Of a stretch of 64,000 nucleotides of DNA, positions 9,143 to 23,062 are shown in pieces. This stretch comes from Romboutsia lituseburensis. Its GTDB lineage: Bacteria > Bacillota > Clostridia > Peptostreptococcales > Peptostreptococcaceae. The notes below the pieces were generated by a model. It made no database searches and was not told the DNA's origin. It worked only from the letters and a program-made list of their open reading frames with translations. The stretch's first letter is position 1. Each line of letters opens with the position of its first letter. The stretch lies in assembly GCF_024723825.1 (NCBI RefSeq), contig NZ_JANQBQ010000001.1, forward strand, positions 2,914,001 to 2,978,000. The letters run 5' to 3'. The position numbers and the translations under genes were made by a program.

Positions 9143-10171
9143 ATGTCTGAAGTTAAAATTTTAAGTGTGAGTAAATCTTTTGACAAAAGAAAAGTACTAA
9201 ATAATATAAATATAAATATAAAAGATGGAGAATTAATATCTTTGTTAGGTCCATCGGGGTGTGGTAAAAGTACTACATTGAAATTAATAGCAGGGCTATT
9301 AAATCCGGAGGAAGGGGATATATTATTTGATAATAAATCAGTTTTAAAATTAAAAACAGAAAAAAGAGATGCCGTAATTGTTTTTCAAGAATATCTTTTA
9401 TTTCCTCATATGAATATATATGAAAATATAGCATTTGGATTAAAAGCAAAGAAAATGCCTAAAAAAGATATTGATTCTAGAGTATCAAAACTATTAGAGA
9501 TAATAAAATTATCAAGTGAAAAATATAAATATCCATTAGAATTATCAGGAGGACAGAAACAAAGGATAGCTATAGCTAGAGCATTAGCTATAAATCCGAA
9601 GATATTATTATTAGATGAACCTTTCTCAAGTTTAGATATAAATTTGAGAAATGAGATGAGAGAGTTTGTTTTAGAAATTCAAAAAAAATATAATATAACT
9701 ACAGTATTAGTAACTCATGATAAAGAAGAAGCGTTAATTATGAGTGATAGAATAGCCGTAATGTTAGACGGAGAAATAAAGCAATTTGATACACCATATA
9801 ATTTATATAAAAATCCAAAAACAAAAGAAGTCGCAAATATATTTGGAGAAAGAAATTATATAAAAGGTAAACTAGTTAATGGAATATTTAAGGCTGATAA
9901 TATAAATATAGATTTAAATAACAATGAGAGCTATGAAGAGATAGAAATAATGATATCGAAAGAAGATATAATTTTAGATTTAGTAAAAGAAAATGATACT
10001 AATATGTTTACTATTACAAAAAAAAGGTATGCTGGAGATAAGACTTACTATGAAGTTAACTGTGATGAGCAAAAATTAAAGTTATCCAGTAATAATGACT
10101 CTTTAGAAATTGGAGAAAATGTGAGGTTAAAATTTAATTCAAATAACATAAAATATTTTCATGAAAAATAG
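9143..10171 (+). CDS. ynjD: YnjD-like ABC transporter ATP-binding protein
   Basis: This 342-residue ATPase has Walker A GPSGCGKST, Q-loop FQEYLLFPH, signature LSGGQKQR, Walker B LLLDEPFSSLD and switch His in VTHDKEEA. The C-terminal 110 residues form an extra domain of the kind seen in PotA/FbpC ATPases (TOBE-like), which E. coli YnjD, at about 217 residues, lacks. The ATPase is therefore closer in layout to the ferric/spermidine class than the binding protein would suggest. It is separated from the permease by 17 nt and from the rhodanese by 107 nt with its own promoter. Confidence 0.85.
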   Translation: MSEVKILSVSKSFDKRKVLNNININIKDGELISLLGPSGCGKSTTLKLIAGLLNPEEGDILFDNKSVLKLKTEKRDAVIVFQEYLLFPHMNIYENIAFGLKAKKMPKKDIDSRVSKLLEIIKLSSEKYKYPLELSGGQKQRIAIARALAINPKILLLDEPFSSLDINLRNEMREFVLEIQKKYNITTVLVTHDKEEALIMSDRIAVMLDGEIKQFDTPYNLYKNPKTKEVANIFGERNYIKGKLVNGIFKADNINIDLNNNESYEEIEIMISKEDIILDLVKENDTNMFTITKKRYAGDKTYYEVNCDEQKLKLSSNNDSLEIGENVRLKFNSNNIKYFHEK

Positions 10172-10238
10172 TTATAGATTTAGTGAATACAAAAACATAT
10201 ATTATAGAAAAAAACAATAATAATTATTATTTTGACTT

Positions 10239-10247
10239 TGGTATAAT
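10239..10247 (+). promoter_or_regulatory. Extended -10 promoter for the rhodanese gene
   Basis: TGGTATAAT is a TGn-TATAAT extended -10 about 32 nt before the rhodanese start. It suggests the rhodanese can be transcribed apart from the importer. No terminator separates them, so read-through is also likely. Confidence 0.5.
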
Positions 10248-10278
10248 AAAAATCGAGTATATATATTAGGAGGTCAAG

Positions 10279-10686
10279 ATGAGAATATCTAAAAAAATGA
10301 AATCATTATTGATTGGAGCGGTAATGGTTTTAACATTAAGTAACATAGTAGGCTGTTCTTCTCAAGAGAAGGCAAACTATACAAATGTAGATGGAAAGCA
10401 AACAGAAGAAATGATAAGTAGTAAAGATGATTTACTATTAATAGATGTTAGACCAGCTGAAGAGTATAAAACTGGATATATCGAAAATAGCATAAATATA
10501 CCATATGATGAAATAGAAAAGAGAATGGATGAAATTTCTGATTATAAAGATAAAACTATAATTTTATATTGTAATACAGGAAACAAAAGTGAAAAAAATG
10601 CAAAAGTATTATCAAATAATGGCTTTAAACATGTTTATAATGCTACTGACGGTGTAAAGGAATATGATTATAAATTAATAAAATAG
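10279..10686 (+). CDS. Rhodanese-domain lipoprotein
   Basis: This 135-residue exported protein has lipobox Cys26 (IVGCSS) after a hydrophobic signal sequence. A single rhodanese domain follows, with LIDVRPAEEYKTGYI at the start and the active-site loop LYCNTGNKSEKN. Cys98 is the predicted persulfide-forming residue. Rhodaneses move sulfane sulfur between thiosulfate or persulfides and acceptors. The position after a YnjBCD-type importer parallels E. coli ynjE, an exported rhodanese, although ynjE has several rhodanese domains. AGGAGG precedes the ATG. I infer that it acts outside the membrane on the compound that the importer carries. Confidence 0.88.
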   Translation: MRISKKMKSLLIGAVMVLTLSNIVGCSSQEKANYTNVDGKQTEEMISSKDDLLLIDVRPAEEYKTGYIENSINIPYDEIEKRMDEISDYKDKTIILYCNTGNKSEKNAKVLSNNGFKHVYNATDGVKEYDYKLIK

Positions 10687-10688
10687 AT

Positions 10689-10724
10689 AAAAGCTGCCTT
10701 GAAAATTTTCAAGGCAGCTTTTTT
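10689..10724 (+). terminator. Terminator after the rhodanese gene
   Basis: A 17-bp perfect palindromic stem centred on GAAAATTTTC with AAGCTGCC arms ends in a T run. Confidence 0.92.
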
Positions 10725-10885
10725 ATAAATAAGCACACAACCTTAATTATATCCATGCACTTGTCGTAAGCAAAAATTAATGACCAAAAAGTAACTTACA
10801 GCTAAATGAAATTTTCATTTAAGTAAATAGAACATAATAATGTATAATTAAGTATGATATAAAATATAAGTTTAGTGGAGGAAAT

Positions 10886-11812
10886 ATGAAAATAGTAGAT
10901 TCTATATATGGTGAATTTAAGATTGAACCTATAATACAAGATTTAATAAATACTAAAGAAGTACAACGTTTGAAAAAAATTCATCAAGGTGGTGCAAACT
11001 ATTTAACAAATTCAACTTGGAATGTTACTAGATATGAACACTCTATTGGGACTATGTTACTTGTTAAAATATTAGGTGGATCAGTAGAGGAACAAATAGC
11101 AGCTTTACTGCATGATGTATCTCATACTGCATTTTCACATTTAGTAGATTTAGTGCTAGAGAATGAAGATGAAGATTATCATGAAAAAATTTATAAAAAA
11201 ATGATAAATGAATCACAAATACCTGAAATCTTAATTAAATATAATTATAATCCAAATGAAATTTTATTTGATGAAAAAAGATGGACAATATTAGAAAAAT
11301 CATCGCCAGATTTATGTGCGGATAGAATTGATTATACATTAAGGGATATGTTTCAGTATAAAGGTATAACTAAAATAGAGATTAATAAATTTATTGAAAG
11401 CTTAATAATCTATAATGGAGAAATTGTTTTAAATAATATAGAAATAGCTGAATGGTTTACTGAGACATACTATAAAGAGGTAATAGATTTCTTTATGAAT
11501 CCATTAAATGTATATTCGAATCAAATACTATCAAAAGCAATACAAAAAGCTTTGAGTAGTGGTGAAATAAATAAAAATGACTTAGAAACTGATGATGAAA
11601 TTTTACTTAATAAGTTGAAAAAGACTCAGAATAAAGAAATATTAGAGTTAATATCTAAAATACATGAAGGTATACATGTAGAATATAATGAATTAAATTA
11701 TGATATACATCAAACTCAGAAAATAAGATTAATAGATCCTATGGTACTTATAGATGGCAAGGCAGTGAGAGCTTCTAGTATTTCTAAAAAAATCCAAAAA
11801 AAAATAAAATAG
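10886..11812 (+). CDS. HD-domain phosphohydrolase
   Basis: This 308-residue cytoplasmic protein has an N-terminal HD metal-dependent phosphohydrolase domain. The metal ligands are visible as RYEHSIG (His52) and LLHDVSHTAFSH (His76, Asp77). The SPDLCADRIDYTLRDM block further on is shared with dNTPase-like and YdhJ-type HD proteins. Substrate unknown; nucleotides are the usual guess. TGGAGG precedes the ATG. It is a single gene with terminators or gaps on both sides. The weak hairpin at about 11886-11918 may end it. Confidence 0.85.
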   Translation: MKIVDSIYGEFKIEPIIQDLINTKEVQRLKKIHQGGANYLTNSTWNVTRYEHSIGTMLLVKILGGSVEEQIAALLHDVSHTAFSHLVDLVLENEDEDYHEKIYKKMINESQIPEILIKYNYNPNEILFDEKRWTILEKSSPDLCADRIDYTLRDMFQYKGITKIEINKFIESLIIYNGEIVLNNIEIAEWFTETYYKEVIDFFMNPLNVYSNQILSKAIQKALSSGEINKNDLETDDEILLNKLKKTQNKEILELISKIHEGIHVEYNELNYDIHQTQKIRLIDPMVLIDGKAVRASSISKKIQKKIK

Positions 11813-11966
11813 CACTAGAGCGTTGTAAAAAAGGAGCTTTTATAAAAATAATTAAATGCTAAGTAAATAAATTTATATTTAATTCGAAGCCTCTATCATA
11901 TAGATAGGTAGAGCCTTTTGGATTTATAGTTCATATAATTGAAATTAAAAATAAATATAAAAAGTG

Positions 11967-11995
11967 TTGACATAAAAAAATAAAGGTGATATAGT
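11967..11995 (+). promoter_or_regulatory. rRNA operon promoter
   Basis: The -35 TTGACA (11967-11972) and -10 TATAGT (11990-11995) are separated by exactly 17 nt, about 150 nt before the mature 16S. A small hairpin, TGTCCT with AGGACA (about 12002-12019), lies at the start of the transcript, and a boxA-like CTTTGAAAA follows. The rest of the gap from 11813 shows no gene. Confidence 0.8.
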
Positions 11996-12034
11996 TATAA
12001 CTGTCCTTAAAAGCAGGACAAAATAAGAACTTTG

Positions 12035-12051
12035 AAAATTAAACAGTAGGT
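12035..12051 (+). other. 16S precursor processing stem, 5' arm
   Basis: The 17 nt at 12035-12051 are the exact reverse complement of 13660-13676, just past the 3' end of 16S. This is the long stem expected to loop out pre-16S for RNase III cleavage. Confidence 0.85.
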
Positions 12052-12144
12052 TAATTTATAGAAACAAAATAATTCTTTATAGAATTAAACACAAACAACC
12101 AAGCCAGATATTCAGATAATGATTAGCTGAGCAATGGACAACTT

Positions 12145-13657
<1,513 letters not shown>

Positions 13658-13703
13658 TTACCTACTGTTTAATTTTGAGAGTTTTTATAAAACTCTATAA
13701 TGT

Positions 13704-13779
13704 GGGGGTGTAGCTCAGCTGGGAGAGCACTTGCCTTGCACGCAAGGGGTCAGGAGTTCGATCCTCCTCATCTCCACCA
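13704..13779 (+). tRNA. tRNA-Ala (anticodon TGC)
   Basis: This is a 76-nt cloverleaf with encoded CCA. The acceptor stem GGGGGTG pairs with CATCTCC and includes the G3-U70 wobble that identifies tRNA-Ala. The anticodon arm CTTGC-cTTGCAc-GCAAG gives anticodon TGC, and GTTCGATCC is the T loop. It lies in the 16S-23S spacer. Confidence 0.97.
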
Positions 13780-13789
13780 TTAGTACTTT

Positions 13790-13809
13790 GAAAACTGTAT
13801 AACATTTAG
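13790..13809 (+). other. 23S precursor processing stem, 5' arm
   Basis: The 20 nt at 13790-13809 pair with 16942-16961 downstream of 23S with one mismatch. This matches the RNase III stem that releases pre-23S. Both this arm and the 16S arm overlap the word CTTTGAAAA. Confidence 0.8.
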
Positions 13810-13953
13810 TGATATGACATCATTTTATATATGAAGAAGATAACTTCTAAAAATATCATCGACAAGAAAAGTCTTTAAAATTACAAACTTTAAGCACTGG
13901 AATAAACTGAGTGAATACGAAGTTTGTTCAGTAGCGATAACTTTTAATAACTG

Positions 13954-16854
<2,901 letters not shown>

Positions 16855-16987
16855 AATAAACCTAAAGGTTTATATCGCCAACCAAATCATTATTATATAT
16901 TTAATAAGGTAGATTTCGGTTGCTAAAATAAATGATTCAATCTAAATGGTATACAGTTTTCAGAGTATTAACTCTAAAAATAAAGAT

Positions 16988-17107
<120 letters not shown>

Positions 17108-17133
17108 ATCTTTTTTATTTTATTAATTTACTT

Positions 17134-17167
17134 AAAAATAACTAGATAATTTCTAGTTATTTTTTTT
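17134..17167 (+). terminator. rRNA operon terminator
   Basis: ATAACTAGA (17138-17146) pairs with TCTAGTTAT (17152-17160), followed by eight T. Confidence 0.88.
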
Positions 17168-17350
17168 GCAAACAATTAATGTGATAAGAATAAATTTAAT
17201 ATTATATAGAATAAAGTGTTCATCTTTTTTTATTTATATTATTATATTTGAATAAAAAATAAATTTTATAAAGTATGAGTATTAAATGACCTTTATGGAA
17301 AAAATGATAAGTAGGTAAACTTATATTATTTACATAGAAGGAGAAGCATT

Positions 17351-20300
17351 ATGGCAAAAATAATTAAAACTATTGATGGAAATACTGCAGCAGCTCATGT
17401 TGCATATGCATTCACTGATGTTGCAGCAATATTCCCAATAACACCATCATCAAATATGGCAGAATCAGTTGATGAATGGGCAGCTCAAGGTCTAAAAAAT
17501 ATTTTTAATCAAAAGGTAAATGTAGTAGAAATGCAATCTGAGGCAGGTGCAGCAGGTGCATTTCATGGGTCACTTCAAGCAGGTGCTTTGACGACAACAT
17601 TTACTGCATCACAAGGTTTATTATTAATGATCCCTAATATGTATAAGGTAGCAGGAGAATTACTTCCTGGAGTATTCCATGTAAGTGCACGTGCATTAGC
17701 AGCACAAGCCTTATCTATATTCGGAGATCATCAAGATGTTATGGCTGCACGCCAAACAGGATGTGTAATGTTAGCATCAGGATCTGTACAAGAAGTAGCA
17801 GATTTAGCTCCAGTAGCTCATCTAGCAGCTATAAAAGGAAGACTTCCGTTTATACATTTTTTTGATGGATTTAGAACATCACATGAAATACAAAAAATAG
17901 AAGTTCTTGAATATAAAGATTATGCAAAATTAATAGATTACGAAGCATTAAAAGAATTTAGAAACAGAGCTTTATCACCAGAACACCCTGTTACTCGTGG
18001 TACTGCTCAAAATCCAGATATATACTTCCAAACAAGAGAAGCAAGTAATAAATACTATGATGCAATAATACCAATAGTTGAAGATTATATGAAACAAATG
18101 AGTAATCTTACTGGTAGAAACTATGGATTATTTAATTATTATGGACCGGAAGATGCTAAAGAAATACTAGTAGCGATAGGATCTGTAACAGAAACAATCG
18201 AAGAGACAATAGATGAATTAAACTCAAAAGGTGCTAAATATGGTTTGGTAAAGGTACATTTATATAGACCATTCTCTATGAAACATTTTTTAGATGTAGT
18301 ACCAAATAGTGTAGAAAAAATATGTGTACTAGATAGAACTAAAGAACCTGGAGCACCAGGTGAACCGTTATATCTAGATGTGCGTTCAGTTTATTACAAT
18401 AAAGAAAAGAAACCATTAATAATTGGTGGTAGATATGGACTTGGATCTAAAGATGTTACACCATCTGATATAAAGACAATACTTGATAATTTATCAAGTT
18501 CAAATCCTAAAGATCAATTTACGGTAGGTATAGTTGATGATGTTACAAATACTTCATTAGAACCTAAAAATGATTTAAAATTAGATCATAAAGGAACTGT
18601 AAACTGTAAGTTCTGGGGATTAGGTTCAGATGGTACAGTTGGAGCTAATAAACAGGCTATAAAAATAATAGGTGAAAACACTAAGAAATATGCTCAAGCA
18701 TATTTTGCATATGATTCAAAAAAATCTGGTGGGATTACAATGTCTCACTTAAGATTTGGAGATGCACCTATTAGATCAACATATTTAATAGATAACGCTG
18801 ACTATATAGCATGTCATAACCAATCATATGTAAATCAATATGATTTATTGAAAGGTCTTAAAAATGGTGGTACATTTGTATTAAATACAATTTGGAATGA
18901 TAAAGAGTTAGAGGAACATTTACCGGCTAAAATGAAAAACTTTATAGCTAAAAACAATATAAACTTCTATACAGTTAATGCTACTAAAATAGCTCAAGAA
19001 ATAGGTCTTGGGAATAGAATTAATATGATAATGCAATCTGCATTCTTTAAATTAGCTAATATAATACCAAAAGAAGAAGCGACAGAATATTTAAAAGCAT
19101 CTATAAGTAAGGCTTATGGTAAAAAAGGTGAAAAAGTTGTTAATATGAACTATGAAGCTGTAGAGCAAGGTAAAAATGCGCTAGTTAAGATAAGTGTACC
19201 AGATTCATGGGGGAATACATCTGATAATTCTTTAGTTGATGATAAAGAACCAGAATTTATAAAAAATATATTAAGACCAATAAATGCTCAAGATGGAGAT
19301 AGCTTACCAGTTAGTGCATTTAATGGAATAGAAGATGGAACATTCCCAGCTGGTACAGCAGCTTATGAAAAGCGTGGTATAGCAATAAACGTTCCTGAGT
19401 GGATTGTAGACAATTGTATTCAATGTAATCAATGTGCATATATATGCCCTCATGCATGTATAAGACCATTTTTATTAACAGAAGAAGAGCAAAATAATGC
19501 ACCTGAAGGATTTAATACTAAGAATGCAATAGGTAAAGGGTTCGATGGATTACAATACAGAATGCAAGTTGATACTATGGACTGTACAGGATGCGGAAAC
19601 TGTGCAGATATATGTCCTGCTAAGAAAAAAGCATTAGTTATGGAACCTTTAGAAACTCAAATTGATGTTGAAATACCAAACTGGGAATATGCTGTTTCTA
19701 AAGTATCGTATAAAGGCGATTTAGTAGTAGGAAAAACAGTTAAAGATTCACAATTTAAAACGCCATTAATAGAGTTCTCAGGAGCTTGTGCAGGTTGTGG
19801 AGAAACTGCATATATTAAATTAGTAACACAATTATTTGGAGAAAGAATGATGATAGCTAATGCTACAGGATGCTCTTCTATTTGGGGTGGATCAGCACCT
19901 ACGACTCCATATACTATAAATCATGAAGGAAAAGGTCCGTCATGGGCAAACTCATTATTTGAAGATAACGCAGAATTTGGATATGGTATGTATTTAGGAG
20001 TTAAACAAATAAGAGCTAAGCTAAGAGATTCAATCAATGAATTAATATCAACAACTGATTGTTCAGAATCTAAAGAGGCACTTGAAAACTGGGTAAGTAA
20101 TATGGAAGATGGAGAGGCATCTAAGGATGCGACTAAGAAAGTATTAGACATTATAGAAAATAAATCATTTACAGGTAGAGCTCAAGAACTTATTAATGAG
20201 ATAAAAGAAAGAAAAGATTATTTAATTAAGAGATCTCAATGGATACTAGGTGGAGATGGTTGGGCTTATGATATAGGATATGGAGGTCTTGACCATGTAA

Positions 20301-20887
20301 TTGCCTCAGGTGAAGATGTGAATATATTGGTATTTGATACAGAAATATATTCAAATACAGGAGGGCAAGCATCAAAATCTACTCCAATAGCTGCTATGGC
20401 TAAATTCGCAGCAGCTGGTAAGAGATCTAAGAAAAAAGACTTAGGTATGATGGCAATGAGCTATGGAAATGTATATGTAGCACAGGTTTCTATGGGTGCA
20501 GATAAAAATCAATTATTAAAAGCAGTAATAGAAGCTGAAAACTATCCTGGTCCTTCTTTAATAATAGCATATGCTCCTTGTATAAGTCATGGATTAAAAG
20601 AAGGTATGGGAAGAAGTGTTGCAAATGAAGCCCAAGCCGTGGCCTGCGGATACTGGCATTTATATAGATTTAATCCTATGTTAAAAGAAGATGGTAAAAA
20701 TCCATTTAGTTTAGATTCTAAAGAACCAACAGCAAGCTTTAGAGATTTTATAATGGGACAAGTTAGATATGCAGCAATAGCTAAACAATTCCCAGAAGTA
20801 GCAGAAGAGCTATTTAATATTACAGAAGAAAATGCAAAAGACAGATATAAATCATATCAAAGACTTGCTGAAAATAAAATAGACTAA
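17351..20887 (+). CDS. nifJ: Pyruvate:ferredoxin (flavodoxin) oxidoreductase
   Basis: This 1178-residue single-chain PFOR converts pyruvate and CoA to acetyl-CoA and CO2, reducing ferredoxin. It is the central step of pyruvate use in anaerobic clostridia. Domains run in the usual order. The N-terminal part starts GNTAAAHVAYAFTD. A ferredoxin-like domain holds two 4Fe-4S motifs, CIQCNQCAYICP (about residue 690) and CTGCGNCADICP (about 745). The TPP domain carries the extra cluster Cys in CAGCGETAY and the TPP/Mg motif GDGWAYDIGYGG. Full length for the family. GAAGGAGAAG precedes the ATG. Monocistronic, with a terminator after it and an AT-rich promoter region of about 180 nt after the rRNA terminator. 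Confidence 0.97.
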   Translation: MAKIIKTIDGNTAAAHVAYAFTDVAAIFPITPSSNMAESVDEWAAQGLKNIFNQKVNVVEMQSEAGAAGAFHGSLQAGALTTTFTASQGLLLMIPNMYKVAGELLPGVFHVSARALAAQALSIFGDHQDVMAARQTGCVMLASGSVQEVADLAPVAHLAAIKGRLPFIHFFDGFRTSHEIQKIEVLEYKDYAKLIDYEALKEFRNRALSPEHPVTRGTAQNPDIYFQTREASNKYYDAIIPIVEDYMKQMSNLTGRNYGLFNYYGPEDAKEILVAIGSVTETIEETIDELNSKGAKYGLVKVHLYRPFSMKHFLDVVPNSVEKICVLDRTKEPGAPGEPLYLDVRSVYYNKEKKPLIIGGRYGLGSKDVTPSDIKTILDNLSSSNPKDQFTVGIVDDVTNTSLEPKNDLKLDHKGTVNCKFWGLGSDGTVGANKQAIKIIGENTKKYAQAYFAYDSKKSGGITMSHLRFGDAPIRSTYLIDNADYIACHNQSYVNQYDLLKGLKNGGTFVLNTIWNDKELEEHLPAKMKNFIAKNNINFYTVNATKIAQEIGLGNRINMIMQSAFFKLANIIPKEEATEYLKASISKAYGKKGEKVVNMNYEAVEQGKNALVKISVPDSWGNTSDNSLVDDKEPEFIKNILRPINAQDGDSLPVSAFNGIEDGTFPAGTAAYEKRGIAINVPEWIVDNCIQCNQCAYICPHACIRPFLLTEEEQNNAPEGFNTKNAIGKGFDGLQYRMQVDTMDCTGCGNCADICPAKKKALVMEPLETQIDVEIPNWEYAVSKVSYKGDLVVGKTVKDSQFKTPLIEFSGACAGCGETAYIKLVTQLFGERMMIANATGCSSIWGGSAPTTPYTINHEGKGPSWANSLFEDNAEFGYGMYLGVKQIRAKLRDSINELISTTDCSESKEALENWVSNMEDGEASKDATKKVLDIIENKSFTGRAQELINEIKERKDYLIKRSQWILGGDGWAYDIGYGGLDHVIASGEDVNILVFDTEIYSNTGGQASKSTPIAAMAKFAAAGKRSKKKDLGMMAMSYGNVYVAQVSMGADKNQLLKAVIEAENYPGPSLIIAYAPCISHGLKEGMGRSVANEAQAVACGYWHLYRFNPMLKEDGKNPFSLDSKEPTASFRDFIMGQVRYAAIAKQFPEVAEELFNITEENAKDRYKSYQRLAENKID

Positions 20888-20892
20888 AATTT

Positions 20893-20955
20893 AATATTTA
20901 CAATGAAAAGAGTACATACAAAATATTCGGATGTACTCTTTTTATTGTAAATATT
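20893..20955 (+). terminator. Terminator after nifJ
   Basis: This is a very long stem. AATATTTACAAT and AAAAGAGTACAT on the left pair with ATGTACTCTTTT and ATTGTAAATATT on the right. The rest of the gap to murJ is AT-rich with no gene seen. Confidence 0.85.
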
Positions 20956-21200
20956 ATAAATTATTTGATATAGAATAACAATGTAATTAAAAATATCACT
21001 TTCAAACAATCAAATTTAAAAATTTTCATTATAGAATTTCATATAGATAAATATATTACAATTGCTCTAAAATGTTAAAAATTTTTATTATGCATAGAAA
21101 ATAGTGTTGATATTAGTTATAATACTTTAATTAGGAGATTATTAAAATAATTTATAAAGGACAGAATATATAATATAGAAACTAGAATCGAGGATACATT

Positions 21201-22766
21201 ATGTCTAAAACAACGAAAAAAACAGCCTTTAACCTTATGATAATAATACTAACATCGAAAGTAACCGGTTTTTTAAGGGATATAGTTCTAGGACAAATAT
21301 TTGGAGCTGGAAATGTAACTGATGCGTATCTTACTGCATTAAATATACCTGTTGTATTATTTGATGGAATAAGTGCATCATTAGGTACAACATTTATACC
21401 TATGTATTTCAGTATTAAAGAGAAAAAAGGCCAAGAAGAAGTAAATAAATTTACTAGTAATATATTAAATATAATTACAGGATTAAGTATTATATTTATA
21501 ATTATCGGTATGATGTTTACGCCATACATAGTTAAAATTTTTGCGATGGGATTCAAAGGAGAAGTATTGAATCTTACTATCTCTTACTCTAGAATATTAT
21601 TATTTTCAATGATTTTTATTGCAACTAATGGTTTGATATCGTCATATTTAATAGCATCAGGCGATGCTTATATAGCTGGATTAGTTACTATTCCATTTAA
21701 TATATTTGCTATATTAGCAATATTTTTAGGTTCAATAACTAATTCTTATGTAATGGTATATGGAACATTATTCGCTTATGTAGCTCAATTACTGTTTCAA
21801 CTTCCATTCTTGAAAAAGAAAGCATACAAGCATAAGTTTATAATAGATTTTAAAGATGAAAATATAAAAAAGATATTATATTTAATAATTCCTGTATTTT
21901 TAGGTTCTTATGTTAATCAAATAAATACAGTTGTTAATAGAACTCTAGCATCAACATTAGAGTCAGGTACTATAACTGCCTTAAACTATGCAAATAAATT
22001 AAACATGTTTGCAGTAGGTATACTTGTTATATCATTATCTACAGTTTTATACCCTGTATTATCAAAGCTTGCAAGTGAAAATAAATTTAAAGCTTTTAAA
22101 TATAATCTTTCAAAATCTTTAAATATTATAATTATAACTATGGTTCCTGTTATGATAATCACAATGACACTATCGACCCCTATTATAAAAGTATTATTTG
22201 AAAAAGGCTCTTTTGATTCAAGAGCGACTTATTTAACATCAACAGCATTATTTTACTATTCTATAGGGATAGTAGCTTATGGATTAAGAGATATTTTATC
22301 AAAAGCATTTTATTCATTACAGGATACGAAAACACCTGTGAGAAATGCAAGCATATCAGTAATAGTTAACGTGATTTTATCTATTGTACTAGTTAAATAC
22401 ATGCAAATAGGGGGTCTTGCCTTAGCTGGGTCTTTATCTGCAGTCATAGCTACACTATTAATGCTTGTATCTCTTAGAAAAAAAATTGGAAAATTAGGAT
22501 TAAAGAATACTATTATAACTTTTGTTAAAGTAACCATATCATCATTAATAATGGGATATATAATTCATATCTCATATGGATATTTTATGAGGGTAGGAAT
22601 AAACATAATAGATGAAACGAGAGAACTAATAGCTATCAGTTGTGCAATAAGTGCTATTCTTGGAATGGCAGTTTATATTGCACTCACAGTTATTTTTAAT
22701 ATAAAAGAAGCTAAAGAGATTATCATTTTATCTAAAAATAAAGCTATAAGTTTAGTACGTAGATAA
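21201..22766 (+). CDS. murJ: MurJ-family lipid II flippase
   Basis: This 521-residue polytopic protein of the MviN/MurJ branch (MOP superfamily) is predicted to flip the cell-wall precursor lipid II across the membrane. The N terminus TSKVTGFLRDIVLGQIFGAG and the following VTDAYLTALNIP match the family. About 14 hydrophobic segments are present. The start was chosen at the ATG after CGAGG; no earlier start fits. It stands alone between nifJ and a reverse-strand small gene. Some Firmicutes carry paralogues used for polysaccharide export, so cell-wall flippase is the family-based call. Confidence 0.88.
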   Translation: MSKTTKKTAFNLMIIILTSKVTGFLRDIVLGQIFGAGNVTDAYLTALNIPVVLFDGISASLGTTFIPMYFSIKEKKGQEEVNKFTSNILNIITGLSIIFIIIGMMFTPYIVKIFAMGFKGEVLNLTISYSRILLFSMIFIATNGLISSYLIASGDAYIAGLVTIPFNIFAILAIFLGSITNSYVMVYGTLFAYVAQLLFQLPFLKKKAYKHKFIIDFKDENIKKILYLIIPVFLGSYVNQINTVVNRTLASTLESGTITALNYANKLNMFAVGILVISLSTVLYPVLSKLASENKFKAFKYNLSKSLNIIIITMVPVMIITMTLSTPIIKVLFEKGSFDSRATYLTSTALFYYSIGIVAYGLRDILSKAFYSLQDTKTPVRNASISVIVNVILSIVLVKYMQIGGLALAGSLSAVIATLLMLVSLRKKIGKLGLKNTIITFVKVTISSLIMGYIIHISYGYFMRVGINIIDETRELIAISCAISAILGMAVYIALTVIFNIKEAKEIIILSKNKAISLVRR

Positions 22767-22806
22767 ACTAAATTCAAAATATATTCTATAATTAAATTTT
22801 AAAAAT

Positions 22807-22980
22807 TCATTTTAAAAACTTACTAGTAACTAATCCACCTACTAATGCTGGCAATAGAGAATAAGTTAAACATAGCTTTATATTAACCAGATTTAAATCT
22901 CCTTTAAAATTTAAACTATATAAACTGACAAAGAGTATATATATAAACAAGTATGAAAAAAAACGAAATTTTCGTACCAT
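22807..22980 (-). CDS. Small two-helix membrane protein, 57 residues
   Basis: An intact reverse-strand frame of 57 codons starts at ATG (22978-22980) and stops with TGA. The ribosome binding site AAAGGGGG lies 7 nt upstream, much stronger than chance. A consensus-like promoter precedes it (TTTACA, 17 nt, TATAAT). The product is hydrophobic: a basic start MVRKFRFF, a first helix around residues 8-24, a short loop, and a second helix with CLTYSLLPALVGGLV. I do not recognise the family. It would be missed by gene callers with a 60-codon cutoff. Confidence 0.65.
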   Translation of the reverse strand: MVRKFRFFSYLFIYILFVSLYSLNFKGDLNLVNIKLCLTYSLLPALVGGLVTSKFLK

Positions 22981-23019
22981 ATAGCTACCCCCTTTAGTGT
23001 TAAGTTAATAACTTTTTCT

Positions 23020-23029
23020 TTGTATACAA
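23020..23029. promoter_or_regulatory. Palindrome TTGTATACAA, GntR-like operator candidate
   Basis: This perfect 10-bp palindrome lies just past the -10 of the reverse-strand promoter, around its predicted start point. The core resembles the GntR operator of B. subtilis (CTTGTATACAAG). A single short site is weak evidence. Confidence 0.35.
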
Positions 23030-23033
23030 TACA

Positions 23034-23062
23034 ATTATAACTAAAGTAAGGTATAATGTAAA
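23034..23062 (-). promoter_or_regulatory. Promoter of the 57-residue membrane protein
   Basis: On the - strand, -35 TTTACA (23057-23062) and -10 TATAAT (23034-23039) are 17 nt apart. Confidence 0.6.

Noticed and set aside
10812-10832. Palindrome AAATGAAATTTTCATTT before the HD gene as a terminator or operator
   Set aside because: Short, purely AT-rich and without a T run; such words are frequent in this base composition.
11886-11918. Hairpin after the HD gene as a firm terminator
   Set aside because: The stem has mismatches and only a short T run, so it is mentioned with the HD gene but not listed separately.
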